From the NCBI GenBank assembly GCA_047967505.1, contig CM106539.1: a DNA stretch of 64,000 nt. One strand, written 5' to 3'. The DNA comes from Dipteris shenzhenensis. Lineage: Eukaryota; Polypodiophyta; Polypodiopsida; Gleicheniales. Below are positions 12,306 through 24,500 of this stretch, piece by piece (the first letter of the stretch is position 1; every line of letters starts with the position of its first letter). A model generated the notes under the pieces. It ran no database searches, had not been told where the DNA came from, and saw only the letters and a list, made by a program, of their open reading frames with translations. A program made the translations under genes and the position numbers.

Positions 12306-13530
12306 TGTTGGGAAGGTCACCTCCCCATTTGTAAGCCCCCATATGAGGAGAACATGGGGGAGGGAGACCTGGGGCATTTGCCCAAAGGAAAAAGCCTGGA
12401 GAGGGGGTTGCCACATGGGCAACACCTCACAACAAAGAAAAGAGAGAGAGAAGGGCTGCCACATGGGGCAGCAAACAGGCTGCCATGTGGGCAGCATATT
12501 CATGGACTTACTTGATCAAGAGTGGAGCCTCTGGTGGAGTAATCATGTACGAGGTAGCCACATGGCTGGAGCAGACAGGTCGCAGCAGTTCAGGACTGGT
12601 TCGGGGCTGTTTGGAGCTCCAGACAAAGGCGGACAGAGGCGAGCAGGTACATCTGCAGTACGGCAGCAAGGCAAGGGCTATAGGCAGGGTCGAGGCCTTC
12701 ATATGACCCTAGAAGCAGGCCGTACAGAGACGCAATTAGAGTTGGCACATGGTCCAGCATGGCAGAGCAAAAGGCACCTGCATAGGGCAGGCTTTGGGCC
12801 TGCATATAGGCCTTATAGGCAGCCAACCAGGCAGACCACAAGTCGGCTGGTTAGGGCTGCAGGGTGGCCAACTGAAGTGAGGGCCTTTGGCCCAGTTTTG
12901 AGAGCCCATAAGGGCAGGACCTGCAGCAGACTGGTTGGCCAGTCTGGTCAGAATGAGGCTGACTGGTCCTTATTTTGCCAGCCCCTTGGGGGCCTATAAA
13001 AGGAGGGCCTTTGTGCCCTCATAACTCATCTTCTGGAGCAGCCTTCACACAAGCAGCAAGAAGCAGTTCCACCCATCTTGGAGCCTATACCCTGGAGGAC
13101 CAAGAGACCTGGAGGAGCTGCAGACTAAGCTAGAAGGGTTGCCCACCTAGGCTGATCTATAGGCAGCAAGGTGGAGAGGATCATTCTGGACAGAGAGTCT
13201 ACTACACTCGAGGCGGAGCACCCGGGCTCAGTGTTCTAGAGATATCTGGCAGATAGTAGAAGTACCTTGTAGTAAGATCAAAGGACCACACTCTAGTGGG
13301 ACTTTGGATCTCTCTCTTTTGTATTGTGTCCATAGCTTTGGACATAAATATATTATTTTGATGATTTCTATATCTGGCTGGATTATTGTCTATTTACTAG
13401 TCTGCACATCTATTTGATGCACATAAGTTTAAGAAGTTTGTGATTCCACTCCCCACACACACTCTGTGAGCTCCTGGGCTATTCTATCAGTCTTCCACGG
13501 TGCATACCCTCTGTTGGTTGATTGCTAACA
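12306..13530 (+). repeat. 3' LTR of element A
   Basis: It runs from TGTTGGGAAGGTCACC to GATTGCTAACA (1225 bp). A promoter-like TATAAAAGG lies at 12995-13003. The next five bases, GAGGC, match the target seen uninterrupted in a related sequence near 40915. Confidence 0.82.
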
Positions 13531-14789
13531 GAGGCTTCAAAATGGAGCCTGATTGGGCTGTGGAAGGCCCTGAGAAGAGGCTGAAAAAACAGACTTTCTT
13601 GCCCTCTTATTTTTTTTCCTTTTTTTCCTTTTTTTTGTGGGGTGGGGGGTTCCCTATGTCACTTAGGACTGTTAGGACAGCACTAACCTAAGACCTCTGT
13701 GACAGTTAGTACACTGAGTTAGTCTAACCTAACCCTCCCTTTAACCCTGGTTAGCAATAAACTAACCTAGGAACAAACTAACTAAACCTACACCTAACCC
13801 ACTAACTAAACTAACCCTGGTTAAAATCTAACCTAAGAATTAGAACTTTGTAGGCTAAGGTTTGCAGCAGGCAACGGGCGAGGCAAAGGCGGCGCTCGGC
13901 GTGGATGGTGGAGTCGCGACGGTCGTAGACTGGAGGCGTGGGCGGAGCCGGAAGGCACTTGCAACGGTGCATGGCGTCGGTAGCTAACGGTGACGGGCGG
14001 CGCAAGGTATCCACGAGGGAGTGTGGGCGTAGCGACGTCGAGCGTGGCGGCAGTCAAGGGAACCAAATAGCTAGTTGGAACTTCAAGTCGGCAGGTCCTT
14101 CGACTTTGAGGTCGGGCTACCAAATAGCCCGTCATGGGGCTATTTGTCTTCATGGTCTAAGAACCAAATAACCCATCTCGATGGACTTGTCATGGGGATG
14201 TCGGATAGCAAGGTATGAGCAAGGGGCTCTCGAATAGCCCGTCCACCTCCTTCCTCTACGTCAAATCGCCAAGGTTTGGGGTTGTCAACAACTTGAAATC
14301 GATGCACTTTCCTGGCTGCTCACGTGGACCTGCTCGTTGGATACCACACATAGCAATGTATCCCTGCTCTTTTGAATAGCAGGCCCAAGAAAGGGCTCTA
14401 ATACCAATTCAATGAAGGGGGCAAGGACTCGATTGGTGAAGGGCCAAAGATGGGAGGAAAGCGGAAAGAGGAGAGGGGAGAGGAAAGAGGAGAGAGAGAG
14501 AAATAGGAGGGAAAGGGGTAGAGGGAGAGGAAGAGAGAGAAAAGGAGTGAGGAAGAGAGTGAGGAAGAGAGATAGAGAGAGATTGGGAGAGAGAGTGTAG
14601 GCAGCATGTAGGAGGAAGGAGGTGGGAGAAGATAGGACTAGATGTCACATCAAAAGGTGTCCTTGTACATGAGAGGATAGTACTTATATAGTACCTCCTT
14701 AGCCCTTTAGACCCCTCTATCTTGCAAACACCCCAAATACTAATTATCCTAACCCCCACTAACTTGACCCACTTTTGGCCTTCATTACA
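13531..14789 (-). mobile_element. 5' end of a Ty3/Gypsy element (leader and LTR)
   Basis: On the minus strand the sequence reads LTR (14789-14408), primer site (reverse complement GGGCTCTAATACCA at 14393-14406, one mismatch), then leader. The leader contains irregular CTAACC-type runs (about 13690-13840) like those in the intact Gypsy element (30330-30560) and at 41040-41220. The LTR contains the same A/G-rich low-complexity block as the 25.9-kb Gypsy LTRs. Element A is inserted at its left edge. Gag and pol are missing. Confidence 0.65.
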
Positions 14790-16640
14790 AGGGAGTTGTG
14801 TAGGAAACTGGAGGAGCCTTTCATGGATGAGGAGCTTGGGAAGCCCTCAAGGCCCTCCCGACCTAGAAGTGTCTTGGCGAAGATGGTTTGACTCCGGCCT
14901 TCTTTCGTAACTTCTAGGAGATCATTGCCAGCCCTTTCCACTCAGCCTGCCAGGAGATTTTCAACACCGGTTCCCTTCCTCAGTCCTTGAGCAAGGGGTG
15001 GATTTGTTTGATCCCGAAAGGGGGAGATATGTCAGACATCTGGCAATGGAGACCGATCACCCTGCTGGACACTGCATACAAGATCCTTGCTAAGGTCTTG
15101 AGTTCGCGGTTGCGGCCTCATCTCACCAACATCATCCATGATACATAGACTGGCTTTGTACAGGAGCATAGCATCCTAGACAACATTTTGGGAGACAGTG
15201 GATTGGGCCAGGGAGGAGTCACAACCTTTGGCCATCCTTCTCTTGGATTTTGAGAAGGCTTACGACAGGGTGGAGTGGTCTTTCCTGGAGGGCACTATGC
15301 AGAGGTTGGGTTTCTTAGATAGATGGATTAGAGAAGTCTCTGCACTCTATGTGAGGAGCCCTAGTCAGCGCAAGGCCTTCTCTCTCTCGCGCTCGGTCCA
15401 CCAGGGCTGTCCCCCACCTCCCTTTCTCTTCCTTTTTGGGACGGAGGCATTGGGCTACTACTTGAGAGCGTAGGTGGCGGGCCTCACAGGGTTAAGGCTC
15501 CCAATCAAACACGAGGACGAGCTGTTGGATTCCAAGTTTGCAGATGACACAGCCTTGTATGTAGAGGGCACCACAGTGAGCTTGGAGAAAGAAAGAAAGA
15601 AATTTTATTAGAGTCTTCGGAAGACCGATGGGTCTATGAGACTGAAAGAAAACCTGATACAAATCACAGTAAGAGTGGAGCTACTCAAACGAGCATCATC
15701 ACCCGTGCTAAATCCTAAGTCTGATCGTACATAATCAAATACATCTGGATGTAACAATGAAAAGAAAAGGACTAGAGCGGAGCGGAATCCTCCGTATGTC
15801 ATGTCGCCCTGGCTGGTGCATAGCCGGTGATGGGGCGTTGGCGCCCGTCAAGGGGTGCCGTGCGTCTCGGTCTCCTGGACGAGGCTCGATGCAAGACCAG
15901 AGCCACCATGACTCTTGTGGGACGTATCCCGAGTCTAAACAATGACGGGAAGTCCCCCAGAGTGATCTGTGTGTCCCCTCGATGTCTCGTGTGTCGTGTT
16001 GCGGTCGTCGAGTCAGGGTCTCTGTCACGTCGAAGAGAGAGTCAAGGGAGCCCTGGCTATTTATTGTGAGGCCTCTGGTACACGGATCAACTGGACAAAA
16101 TCCATCAGTTTCTTCACAAGCTATGAGGAGACATAGGAGATTGGACAGTGGCGGAGTGCCTTTGGCTTGCACTGGATCCCACGGGGCCAGATAGCGGGGT
16201 ACCTTGGGTGCCAACTGGGTATTGATATTACAGCAGAGCAGTAGATTGCCTCGGTTCTTGAGAGTGTTCAGCGCAAGCTTCTCTACTGAAGCTCAACCAA
16301 ACTCTCCCTAACAGGCCATGCCTTAGTAGCAAACCAGGTCCTTGCCACGGCCTAGTACATTGTCTCCTACTGGTGCTTTCACAGAGGGTGCATTGGACAG
16401 CTCCAATGCTTGGTTCAGAATTTCCTTTGGGCAGGTTCGGATGACGCAAGGAACACCAAAGCCCGGATCACCTGGCAGACGGTGATTATGCCGCAGGCAT
16501 TGGGAGGCTTGGGTATCATTGATCCGGAGATGCAGAGCAGAGCCCTCTTGGGCAAGTTGGTGGTGATCAAGGACTCTGCTGAAATTCGTAGGCAGTGGTC
16601 TCCATAGAAGCTGAGCTTCACAGGGAGCTCATGAGGTACC
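14790..16640 (+). pseudogene. LINE (L1-like) reverse transcriptase relic
   Basis: Read across frameshifts, the sequence matches the LINE at 44-46 kb. It has [12 protein letters not shown] and QWRPITLLDTAYKILAKV (near 15010-15100), [15 protein letters not shown] (15140-15185), and [20 protein letters not shown] (near 15243). The RT motif SKFADDTALYVEGT follows (15530-15575), then [20 protein letters not shown] (16050-16105). The C-terminal part includes WAGSDDARNTKARITWQTV (near 16431). Frameshifts, stops and a foreign insertion at 15591-16045 make it non-functional. The endonuclease is missing, and the left end abuts the Gypsy LTR at 14789. Confidence 0.8.
15591..16045 (-). mobile_element. 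455-bp insertion in the LINE, probably a short retroposon
   Basis: The LINE frame is interrupted between ...VSLE and [11 protein letters not shown]. Read on the minus strand, the insert ends in TAATAAAATTTCTTTCTTTC, resembling the 3' tail of a non-LTR retroposon. It is more GC-rich than its surroundings at its other end. I see no clear Pol III box, so SINE status is unproven. Confidence 0.45.
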
Positions 16641-17095
16641 AACCAAGTCCCAAATGTGTGTAACTATAAGAGATCCTCTCGGATGACCTAGTTCACTCCG
16701 TGATATGTAAGCGGGATGGAGGGGGCCTCAACATTGTACTAGAAGGGAGGTAGCATGTCTGTGTCGAGCCCCAGAGTCTCAAACCATCTGCATGTGCATG
16801 CATACCAACACCTCTCGTCACCCTCCACCGCTAGTGCCATGGAGGATAAAGCCAACCAAGGAAGCCTAAGTCGCCATGTGGTGCAAGACCCATACTGTCT
16901 AATGCGGTAGAGATATGTGATGACCTGAAACGCTGCATCGACTTGTAGTGGAGATGCCCCAAACTCGGCCAAGACTATATGATGTGAGACTGAAGGCTCA
17001 CTATAAATCATCGTGAAAGCATGAGGACTTGAAGCCTCTCAACTCGAGCCCACTCTGTTTCTGATAGGTCGGGCCCCCAACAAGGGCTGCCATAC
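16641..17095 (-). other. Possible transposon-associated coding relic
   Basis: A 90-codon minus-strand open frame (17011-16739) contains LAEFGASPLQVDAAFQVITYLYRIRQ. This faintly resembles C-terminal segments seen with reverse transcriptases in other genomes (memory, weak). Nothing else is visible here. Confidence 0.2.
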
Positions 17096-17097
17096 AT

Positions 17098-17100
<3 letters not shown>

Positions 17101-17139
<39 letters not shown>
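17101..17139 (+). repeat. (AG)n microsatellite
   Basis: Uninterrupted AG dinucleotides run for about 19 units. Confidence 0.95.
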
Positions 17140-17142
<3 letters not shown>

Positions 17143-18408
17143 TAATAAATTAATCCAACAACATTTTGTCCATTAATGAGCAGCCAATGAGATAGTTATG
17201 GTGGTAGATAGAATATTGTCAAGAGAAACAACCCAACTCTGGAAATTTTATACCATCTGAAACATAAGCATTGCAACATGAACGCTAATGCAAATACTTT
17301 TTTTATTTAAGGAGTTCTTAAACAAGCTGCAACCAGATGATTTCAGGATATAGCCATAACTTCAAAAAATACAGGAATTTTATGGATGGGGTGGCCAACT
17401 TCATTGGAGGCCAGCACAGAAAAGAGGTCATTTCTCAAAATGTGTGCAATGAAGGGGAGCATCAATCAAGAACAGCATAATGAATTTGGGAGAGTTTAAC
17501 CTAAACCAGCCAAAATCCCTGCCACTTCAACAACCAGGTTACCCTGCCCCAGCAAGGCAACATCTTTTCTCGGGCAAACAATAGGAAACCTAGCCACATT
17601 GATGTTTTAGCGTTCGGAAATAGTAACATAACAGCCAGTGTCATGCAGCTGTCCATGTTATCCCGACAGAAGAACGAAATATCTGGCTAAGTTCAGCATT
17701 TTAGGACTACATATCACAAATCATGTCGCCACCTTAATCAAAACAGCCAATGGATATGTTCAAGCACAAAAAACTACAAGATGTCACATGCGGAGCTTTG
17801 CAGCACTGACAGCTGCACAGTTCTCTGCCGTTGTCAGGGCTGCAAGCTCAGAGAAGTGGGACCTAATCCTGTTGGTTTGCTTAGTTTGCCTTCTCAGAAT
17901 CACTCATAATTCCTTGAGGCTGTGATACTCAATGGTAAGCCAGATATGCTTTCTTCCTAAATTCAACCCCCTGTTCCCTTCAGTTAGCTGACACGTGTGA
18001 CTGCCTAACCTCTCACCATATCGATTGCACCTTCCCTTATTTTGTTGCTTATTTCTAATTCCTACCATTCCATAATCAAAGATGTTTCCTATTTTGTCCA
18101 TAAAAAAGAAATTCCTGCATTATCTTCATTTGCTTTTAGACTATTCGCAAGATAAAAGAATAGCTAAGCACCTTTGTCGTTCATTGACATATCCTTTAAA
18201 CATTATGTGTGAAGCAATAATATTAGGACTGCTATGGACTTCTTTTTCAGATGATCACTGGTGTACAGTTGTCTGCCCGTTAAACACAAATGCACCATAA
18301 TCATAGCACAATATTGTAAACAAGACAGAAGCCTCACAGAATATTGTTATTGTGCAGTAAGCATAACAGTGTGCCCTTCCAGATATTTATTCCAAGCTAT
18401 GTCCATAC
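17140..18408 (-). other. TPC1 intron 5 sequence next to exon 5, no gene seen
   Basis: This is AT-rich non-coding sequence without transposon motifs that I recognise. I searched it on the minus strand for the remaining carrier exon (CHPLDVVKKRFQ-type motif) and did not find it. Confidence 0.6.
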
Positions 18409-18561
18409 CATTGCCCAACGCTTAAAGGTGTCATAAGAGCCAAACTGTACGCCAGCATATGGAATTATCTCAATTAAAGTTGGAGTTAATCCTGAATAAA
18501 GTCCTCGAAATCCTCTAGATCGCAAAATGCCCACAAAAGCAGACCTCAAATTGGGGTAAAC
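18409..18561 (-). CDS. TPC1: TPC1 exon 5
   Basis: The exon encodes residues 172-222, [11 protein letters not shown] through [20 protein letters not shown] to DTFKRWAM, the second half of carrier repeat 2. The acceptor is GTTACAG at 18562. A GT donor (GTATGG) follows at 18408, and reading through it reaches a stop within three codons. The next exon is not in the window. Confidence 0.87.
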
Positions 18562-21500
18562 CTGTAACGTACCACCACACCAAAGGTCTCAGAGAATTAA
18601 GCACACTTCTGAAAATTGCAAAGACACTACCAACAAATCGACCCACTACAGTGAAACCTTGCCTTTGGCTCGCCCTGTGATGCTAGAACTGTACGAAGAA
18701 GGTCAAAAGGGTACGTTCCGATAGTTGCGGCACACCCTGCCAGAGCTCCACTTATATACGATAATGCTGGGTTCATCTGAATGTGATCATCTGTTCAAAA
18801 AAACCCTAACTGAATGAGCCATTTAGTTTGCCAAGTCCTTATAGGGTAGATTCACTATTGAATTATTGCAAATGCACGCAAAGTATAATGTTAGGCTTCT
18901 CTTCATGAACACCAACATGATATGGTAACTACTGAAACTTTTGGCCAGCCTGACATACAAATATTTCAATCATGCAGCAGAACTGGACTTGTAAATATAC
19001 AAGGTACCCTGGTCTGTAAGAGGAAATTCAGAACAAGTCCGTGATGGGAAACAAGCACTCCTGTCCAATTGCAAACCAAATGACAAATACAGACGCTATT
19101 CTGAGAAATGGTGGCAGAGGCTATTAGAGACAAGGAGGCTCATGCTAAGGAAACAGGAATGAAGCTAAGTAGCCCTTGCTAGGTGAAATGGCCAAGAGTA
19201 GGACTCTGGCTATGTCGAGCACTCCTGGTAGAGTTATGGGCTCCATAGTGTTAGTGGTTGAGCTAGTGAGCCCCCACAATGCACAGTGGTAGGGCATGTA
19301 AGCTCCCACCTGTAAGCTGCAAGCCTAACATGACGATACAAAGTAGCCAAAACATGAAGTGTATGGGTGGTGTCTAGCTTGGTGCAAGTTGGTATCCAAA
19401 GAAAGTACAAGAAAGTATGAGCGAATGTTTTGGCACTAAGCGTTAAATATTTGTCGCCACATTGCTCTCAACGATCCATATTGCTCTTAGATATTCATCA
19501 CTATTCTTTATCCACATAGATACTGCCCCGGCCCAAGGCCCTAAATCCCAATCTGCATGCAGCAATCTACAAACTACAGTACCCTATCTCAATCTTGCAT
19601 AAGGTATGAATCTAAGGGTCCAAGGCAATCTACCCTGGTAACTTTAGTAGCTACCTACCTATCTATTTGGGTCTTGCAACAGATAGACGACAAAGGCAAA
19701 TTGTCAGTGATGCAAGCAACATATGCGGTAAGTGCATAATAATTTCCATTTTATGGCAATTGATTTGAAGATTGTCTGTTTCACAATTTCAAGCTTCATT
19801 TGATACAGGTCGCATAATCCACAGTGCAAGCAATTGTGATTGCCTATAGTTACTAGTTACAGTTATTGTATCTACTACTACAGTTTAAGTTAAAGGCGAT
19901 GCTCAATCCCCTTGGTGGAAGGAGGTTGATATGGAGAATGCCCAAGAGCAACTTGCAGGAGGATCAAGTTATGGGCAACCCAAGACAGGCAGTTCCATTA
20001 GAGTACAAGCTGATCTGTCGGGAGTTCAAGGCAAAGGCTTTGGTGTTTGCCCTTCAGTGCCTAAGACCATTGATGGATGCACCACCTTCAAGAGGCCGCA
20101 TCATTTCAATGCAAGTACTCGTTTAGGTACTTTTTCATCTTCATTTGATATCACTACACCGGGCTTTGAGAGAGCAGATTCCACAAGTATGCCAATCTCG
20201 AAGTTGGGGGTTTTGTATCTTCTACCCTTCCTGTAGGAGGCAAGAGACGGGCTACCTTGGCAGCAACATGGCACCCTAGTAGGAAAGCAGAAGTGGAACC
20301 TTGCTAAGAAAAATCTATTGAAGTATTCTGCTTACAACTTCATCACATTCAAGCATCTCCAAGAGGTTAAAACAGCCCTAGAACACCTTTCTTTTTGTCA
20401 TGAGTGGGAGGCATGGCGAGACTCCAACTCCACAGCTGCGAATAAATGCAAGTCCATTTGTCTATCTGATGCTTTTTGGGAGGATGTCAACAACGTGATT
20501 CAAGTGGTGATGCCTATTATTGTATTGATGAGGCTTATGGAAAGTGATGGGCCTTGCATTGACAAGATTTATGAGGGGATGGACAAAATGAGTGAAGGAG
20601 GTGGTAACTGACCCTGCTAAAAAGTTAGAGTCACTGGACTTATAAGTAGATTGGTGTGCTGGAAAGGTCACCTCCCCATCTGTAAGCCCCCAAATGAGGA
20701 GAGCGTGGGGAAGGGAGACCTAGGGCAGGATGTGCCCAAAGAGAGATTACCTGGATGTGTGGATCTGGGACACAGATCTGGAGGATTCATGGTTGGCGGG
20801 GTATCCCGAGGTACAGAAGCCAACATGGAGAGCTATTGAGCAAGGTTTGTGGGCAGGCACATCGCCTGCAACATGCTCTGGATATGGCGCAATGAAGCCA
20901 GGTGTGCAGCAGCAGGGTCGGCCTGTGTAGATAGGCTGATTGGACTGGGTATAGCCAGCCAGACAGGCCTGGTTATGGGCTGGCCAGTGGAATGCCCCCT
21001 GCATAAGCAAATAAGGCAGTACCCTGCCCTTTATATAGGGCTCGCAGGCTGGTCGGCTGGCCAATCAAAGTCGGCCAGCACACAGCCCCCATAAATGGGG
21101 AGCTGTGGGGTCGGTTGATGGACAGACAAAGTCGGCCAAGAAGCCCCTTCAAGTTGGTCAGTTTTGAGCCCCTTTGGGGCCTATAAAAGGAGCCCTTTGG
21201 CAGGGCATTCAATATCCAGCATAGCCAGCAGTTCCAGGGCAGAAAGGAGCAGCAGGAGGCCTACTCTTTGGGCCTATCTACAGGAGGTGAGAGAGTGCAA
21301 CAAGTGCTGCAAACTTAGCCAGGAAGAGGCTGGACCTTGGCTGTCTTCTAGGGCAGCAAAATGCTGAGATCATCATCTTCTAGAGCAGCCATTCACAAGC
21401 AGGTTGGAGCGGTGGAACAGTTATCTTAGAGCCTACATTCAGGAGGACCAAGGGGACCTGTGTGCTTCAGACAAAGCTTGGCAGGGGCTGCCCACCTAGG

Positions 21501-24500
21501 CTGATTCACAGGCAGTAAGGTGGAGAAGAACACACTGGACGGAAAGTCTACAAACGCTCGAGGTGAAGCACGCGGACTCGAGTCTAGAGATAGCCAGCAG
21601 TAGGAGAAGGATCTTGTGGTAAGATCAGAGGACCACATCATTGGTGGGACTCTGGATCTATCTATTTTTGTATTGTGTCCATAGTTTTGAACGGAAATAT
21701 ATATTTTGGTGGTTTCTCTATCTGGCTAGTTCATTGTCTATTGATGAGTCTACACATCTATGTGATGCACATTAAGTAAAGAAGTTTGTGATTCCACACC
21801 CACACTACACTGTGTGAGCTCCTGGGCATTACTATAAGTCTTCCACTGTCCGTACCCTCTGCTGGGTATTTTCTAACATGGTATCAGAGCCCAAGTAGGA
21901 GGCTCACAGGTGTGGGAGCCTGAAGGCAAGGACCTTGCTGAAGGACGACCTGATTCAGAAGCTCTTGGGAATCGACTTCCACGATTGGAGGATTGTGCCC
22001 TTGCGAGAAGGAGGGTGACTCAGTTTCAGTCAGGTGCGTTTAAAGTTCACGGTCCAGGTTATCTGGAGATGTACTTTTGTTGCAGACCTTGCCAAAGGAA
22101 GGACCGGTTGAAACAGACCCTCAGAGCATGGTGCTTGGAAGACTCCAGGTTGTTCACTCATTATGAGGGGGCAACTCGAAGATCATGACGCTCGATTACT
22201 CGAGTTCAAAGGCGGGAACGTAAATGAAAGAGGTGGTGCCAGGAGGTGGTACCAAAGATGGACCTGTGTACCAGGATGGTGTGCGGAAGCGGAACCAGAC
22301 CTGGTGGAGCAAGAGCCACTGGATGAAAAGCCACGAAAATATTTTGACACCAAAATGTTCCAGAGGACTACGACCAGGGAGTTACTGGAGCATCTTCATC
22401 GACGTGTTGGCATTGGGCCTGGATGTGTCGGTGAGAGGGGGTGTTGGAAAGGTCACCTCCCCATCTATAAGCCCCCAAATGAGGAGAGCATGGGGGAGGG
22501 AGACCTAGGGCAGGATGTTCCCAAAGAGAGATTACCTGGATGTGTGGATCTGGAACAGATCTGGAGCATTCATGGTTGGCGGGATATCCCAAGGTACGAA
22601 AGCCTACATGGAGAGCTATTGAGCAAGGTTTGTGGGCAGGCACATCACCTGCAACATGCTCTGGATATGGCGCAATGAAGCCAGGTGTGCAGCAGCAGGG
22701 TCAGCCTGTGTAGATAGGCTGATTGGACTGGGTATAGCCAGCCAGACAGGCCTGGTTATGGGCTGGCCAGTGGAATGCCCCCTGCATAAGCAAATAAGGC
22801 AGTACCCTGCCCTTTATATAGGGCTCGCAGGCTGGTCGGCTGGCCAATCAAAGTCGGCCAGCACACAGCCCCAAAAGGGAAGCCCACAGCCCATAAATGG
22901 GGAGCTGTGGGGTTGGTTGATGGACAGACAAAGTCGGCCAGGAAGCCCCTTCAAGTCCGTCAGTTTTGAGCCCCTTTGGGGCCTATAAAAGGAGCCCTTT
23001 GGCAGGGCATTCAATATCCAGCATAGCCAGCAGTTCCAGGGCAGAAAGGAGCAGCAGGAAGCCTACTCTCTGGGCCTATCTACAGGAGGTGAGAGAGTGC
23101 AACAAGTGCTGTAGACTTAGCCAGGAAGAGGCTGGACCTTGGCTGTCTTCTAGGGCAGCAAGGTGCTGAGATCATCATCTTCTGGAGCAGCCATTCACAA
23201 GCAGGTTGGAGCAGTGGAGCAGTTATCTTGGAGCCTACATTCAGGAGGACCAAGGGGACCTATGTGCTGCAGACAAAGCTTGGCAGGGGCTGCCCACCTA
23301 GGCTAATTCACAGGCAATAAGGTGGAGAAGAACACACTGGACAGAAAGTCTACAAACGCTCAAGGTAGAGCACGCGGACTCGAATCTAGAGATAGCCAGT
23401 AGTAGGAGAAGGACCTTGTGGTAAGATCAGAGGACCACATCATTGGTGGGACTCTGGATCTATCTATTTTGTATTGTGTCCATAGTTTTAGACGGAAATA
23501 TATATTTTGGTGGTTTCTCTATCTGGCTGGTTCATTGTCTATTGATGAGTCTGCACATCTATGTGATGCACATTAAGTAAAGAAGTTTGTGATTCCACAC
23601 CCACACTACACTGTGTGAGCTCCTGGGCATTACTATAAGTCTTCCGCTGTGCGTACCCTCTGTTGGGTATTTTCTAACATGGTGGACCTCTTATCATTCA
23701 CCCTTGCATCAGCAGCTTGTGTTTTGGACTGAGTTTCAAGGGGCTAGGCGAAGGGCTAACAAATGGCGTGATGCCAGGATGGGAAAGAATATTGACGCAA
23801 CTAGTGCCTGATCCACTAAAGCAAAGACAAGTGAAGGATAAGTAAGCCCTTTATAGGATGAAATATAGACTATTTGGTTCCGAGGATACACAATAAGACA
23901 GATACGAGATTAGGGGCAGGCTTATGGTTGGAGATTATGGAGCGGAAAGTCCTTTGTTGCAGAATTTGGTGGTCCGTATCTTGAGTCAGGGAGCTAGTTT
24001 TTCTCCTTGTGAGCGAGTACGGAGCACCTTGGGACACATAGCATCAAAAAAGAGGAACAAACTCAGGACATAAAGAGCCAATGATATGGTATTTCTGCAT
24101 GCCAAGTTCCACCTGCTTGAGAAGGTCAATGGTGGCTTCAATTATGTGGTGAGACTTCTTGCAGGCCACTCTAATGTCCACTCGTGCTGCTCTTGCAGTG
24201 CAACTTCTAGCACGCCGCTCCTACTACATGGAGAGACTTGCGACTACTAGCATGCCACTAAGTCTCATGCCTTAGCAACTACCCAAGCATCTCGTGTGTC
24301 CAACAACTATCAGCTGCTTTGCCACGCTTAGCCACACGCTGAATGGCCAACTTAACTGATAGATAGTTGAGGTTACTTATTAAGTCAAGCTTCCTTCAAC
24401 TTGCCAGTATGCAAACAACAGTGGTACCAGTCCCTGACTGACACCACAAACCTCTCCTAACAATCAAGGTGATAAGTCTTGATTTCCAAACGCACAAGTC

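Larger units (their letters stand above)
9127..13530 (+). mobile_element. Non-autonomous LTR retrotransposon A (gag relic, no pol)
   Basis: This is an LTR element with a 5'-truncated left LTR (9127-9939), an internal region (9940-12305) and a complete right LTR (12306-13530). The internal region contains a Copia-type gag relic but no protease, integrase or reverse transcriptase motif in any frame that I can find. A purine tract, GAGAGGGGG, abuts the right LTR. The last 400 bp of the internal region match the internal region of element B. Confidence 0.8.
20657..23679 (+). mobile_element. Non-autonomous LTR retrotransposon B (563-bp internal region)
   Basis: Two LTRs of about 1.2 kb (20657-21878 and 22442-23679) flank 563 bp that contain only a primer site, non-coding sequence and a purine tract. 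A perfect 5-bp target duplication (TGGTG) surrounds it. The internal region equals the two ends of element A's internal region, so B looks like an internal-deletion derivative of the A family. It has no gag or pol and must have been mobilised in trans. It splits a hAT relic. Confidence 0.88.

Noticed and set aside
16739-18300. Search for the missing last exons of the carrier left of exon 5
   Set aside because: No minus-strand frame shows the third carrier signature or the conserved C terminus. Nothing else in 1-16700 does either.
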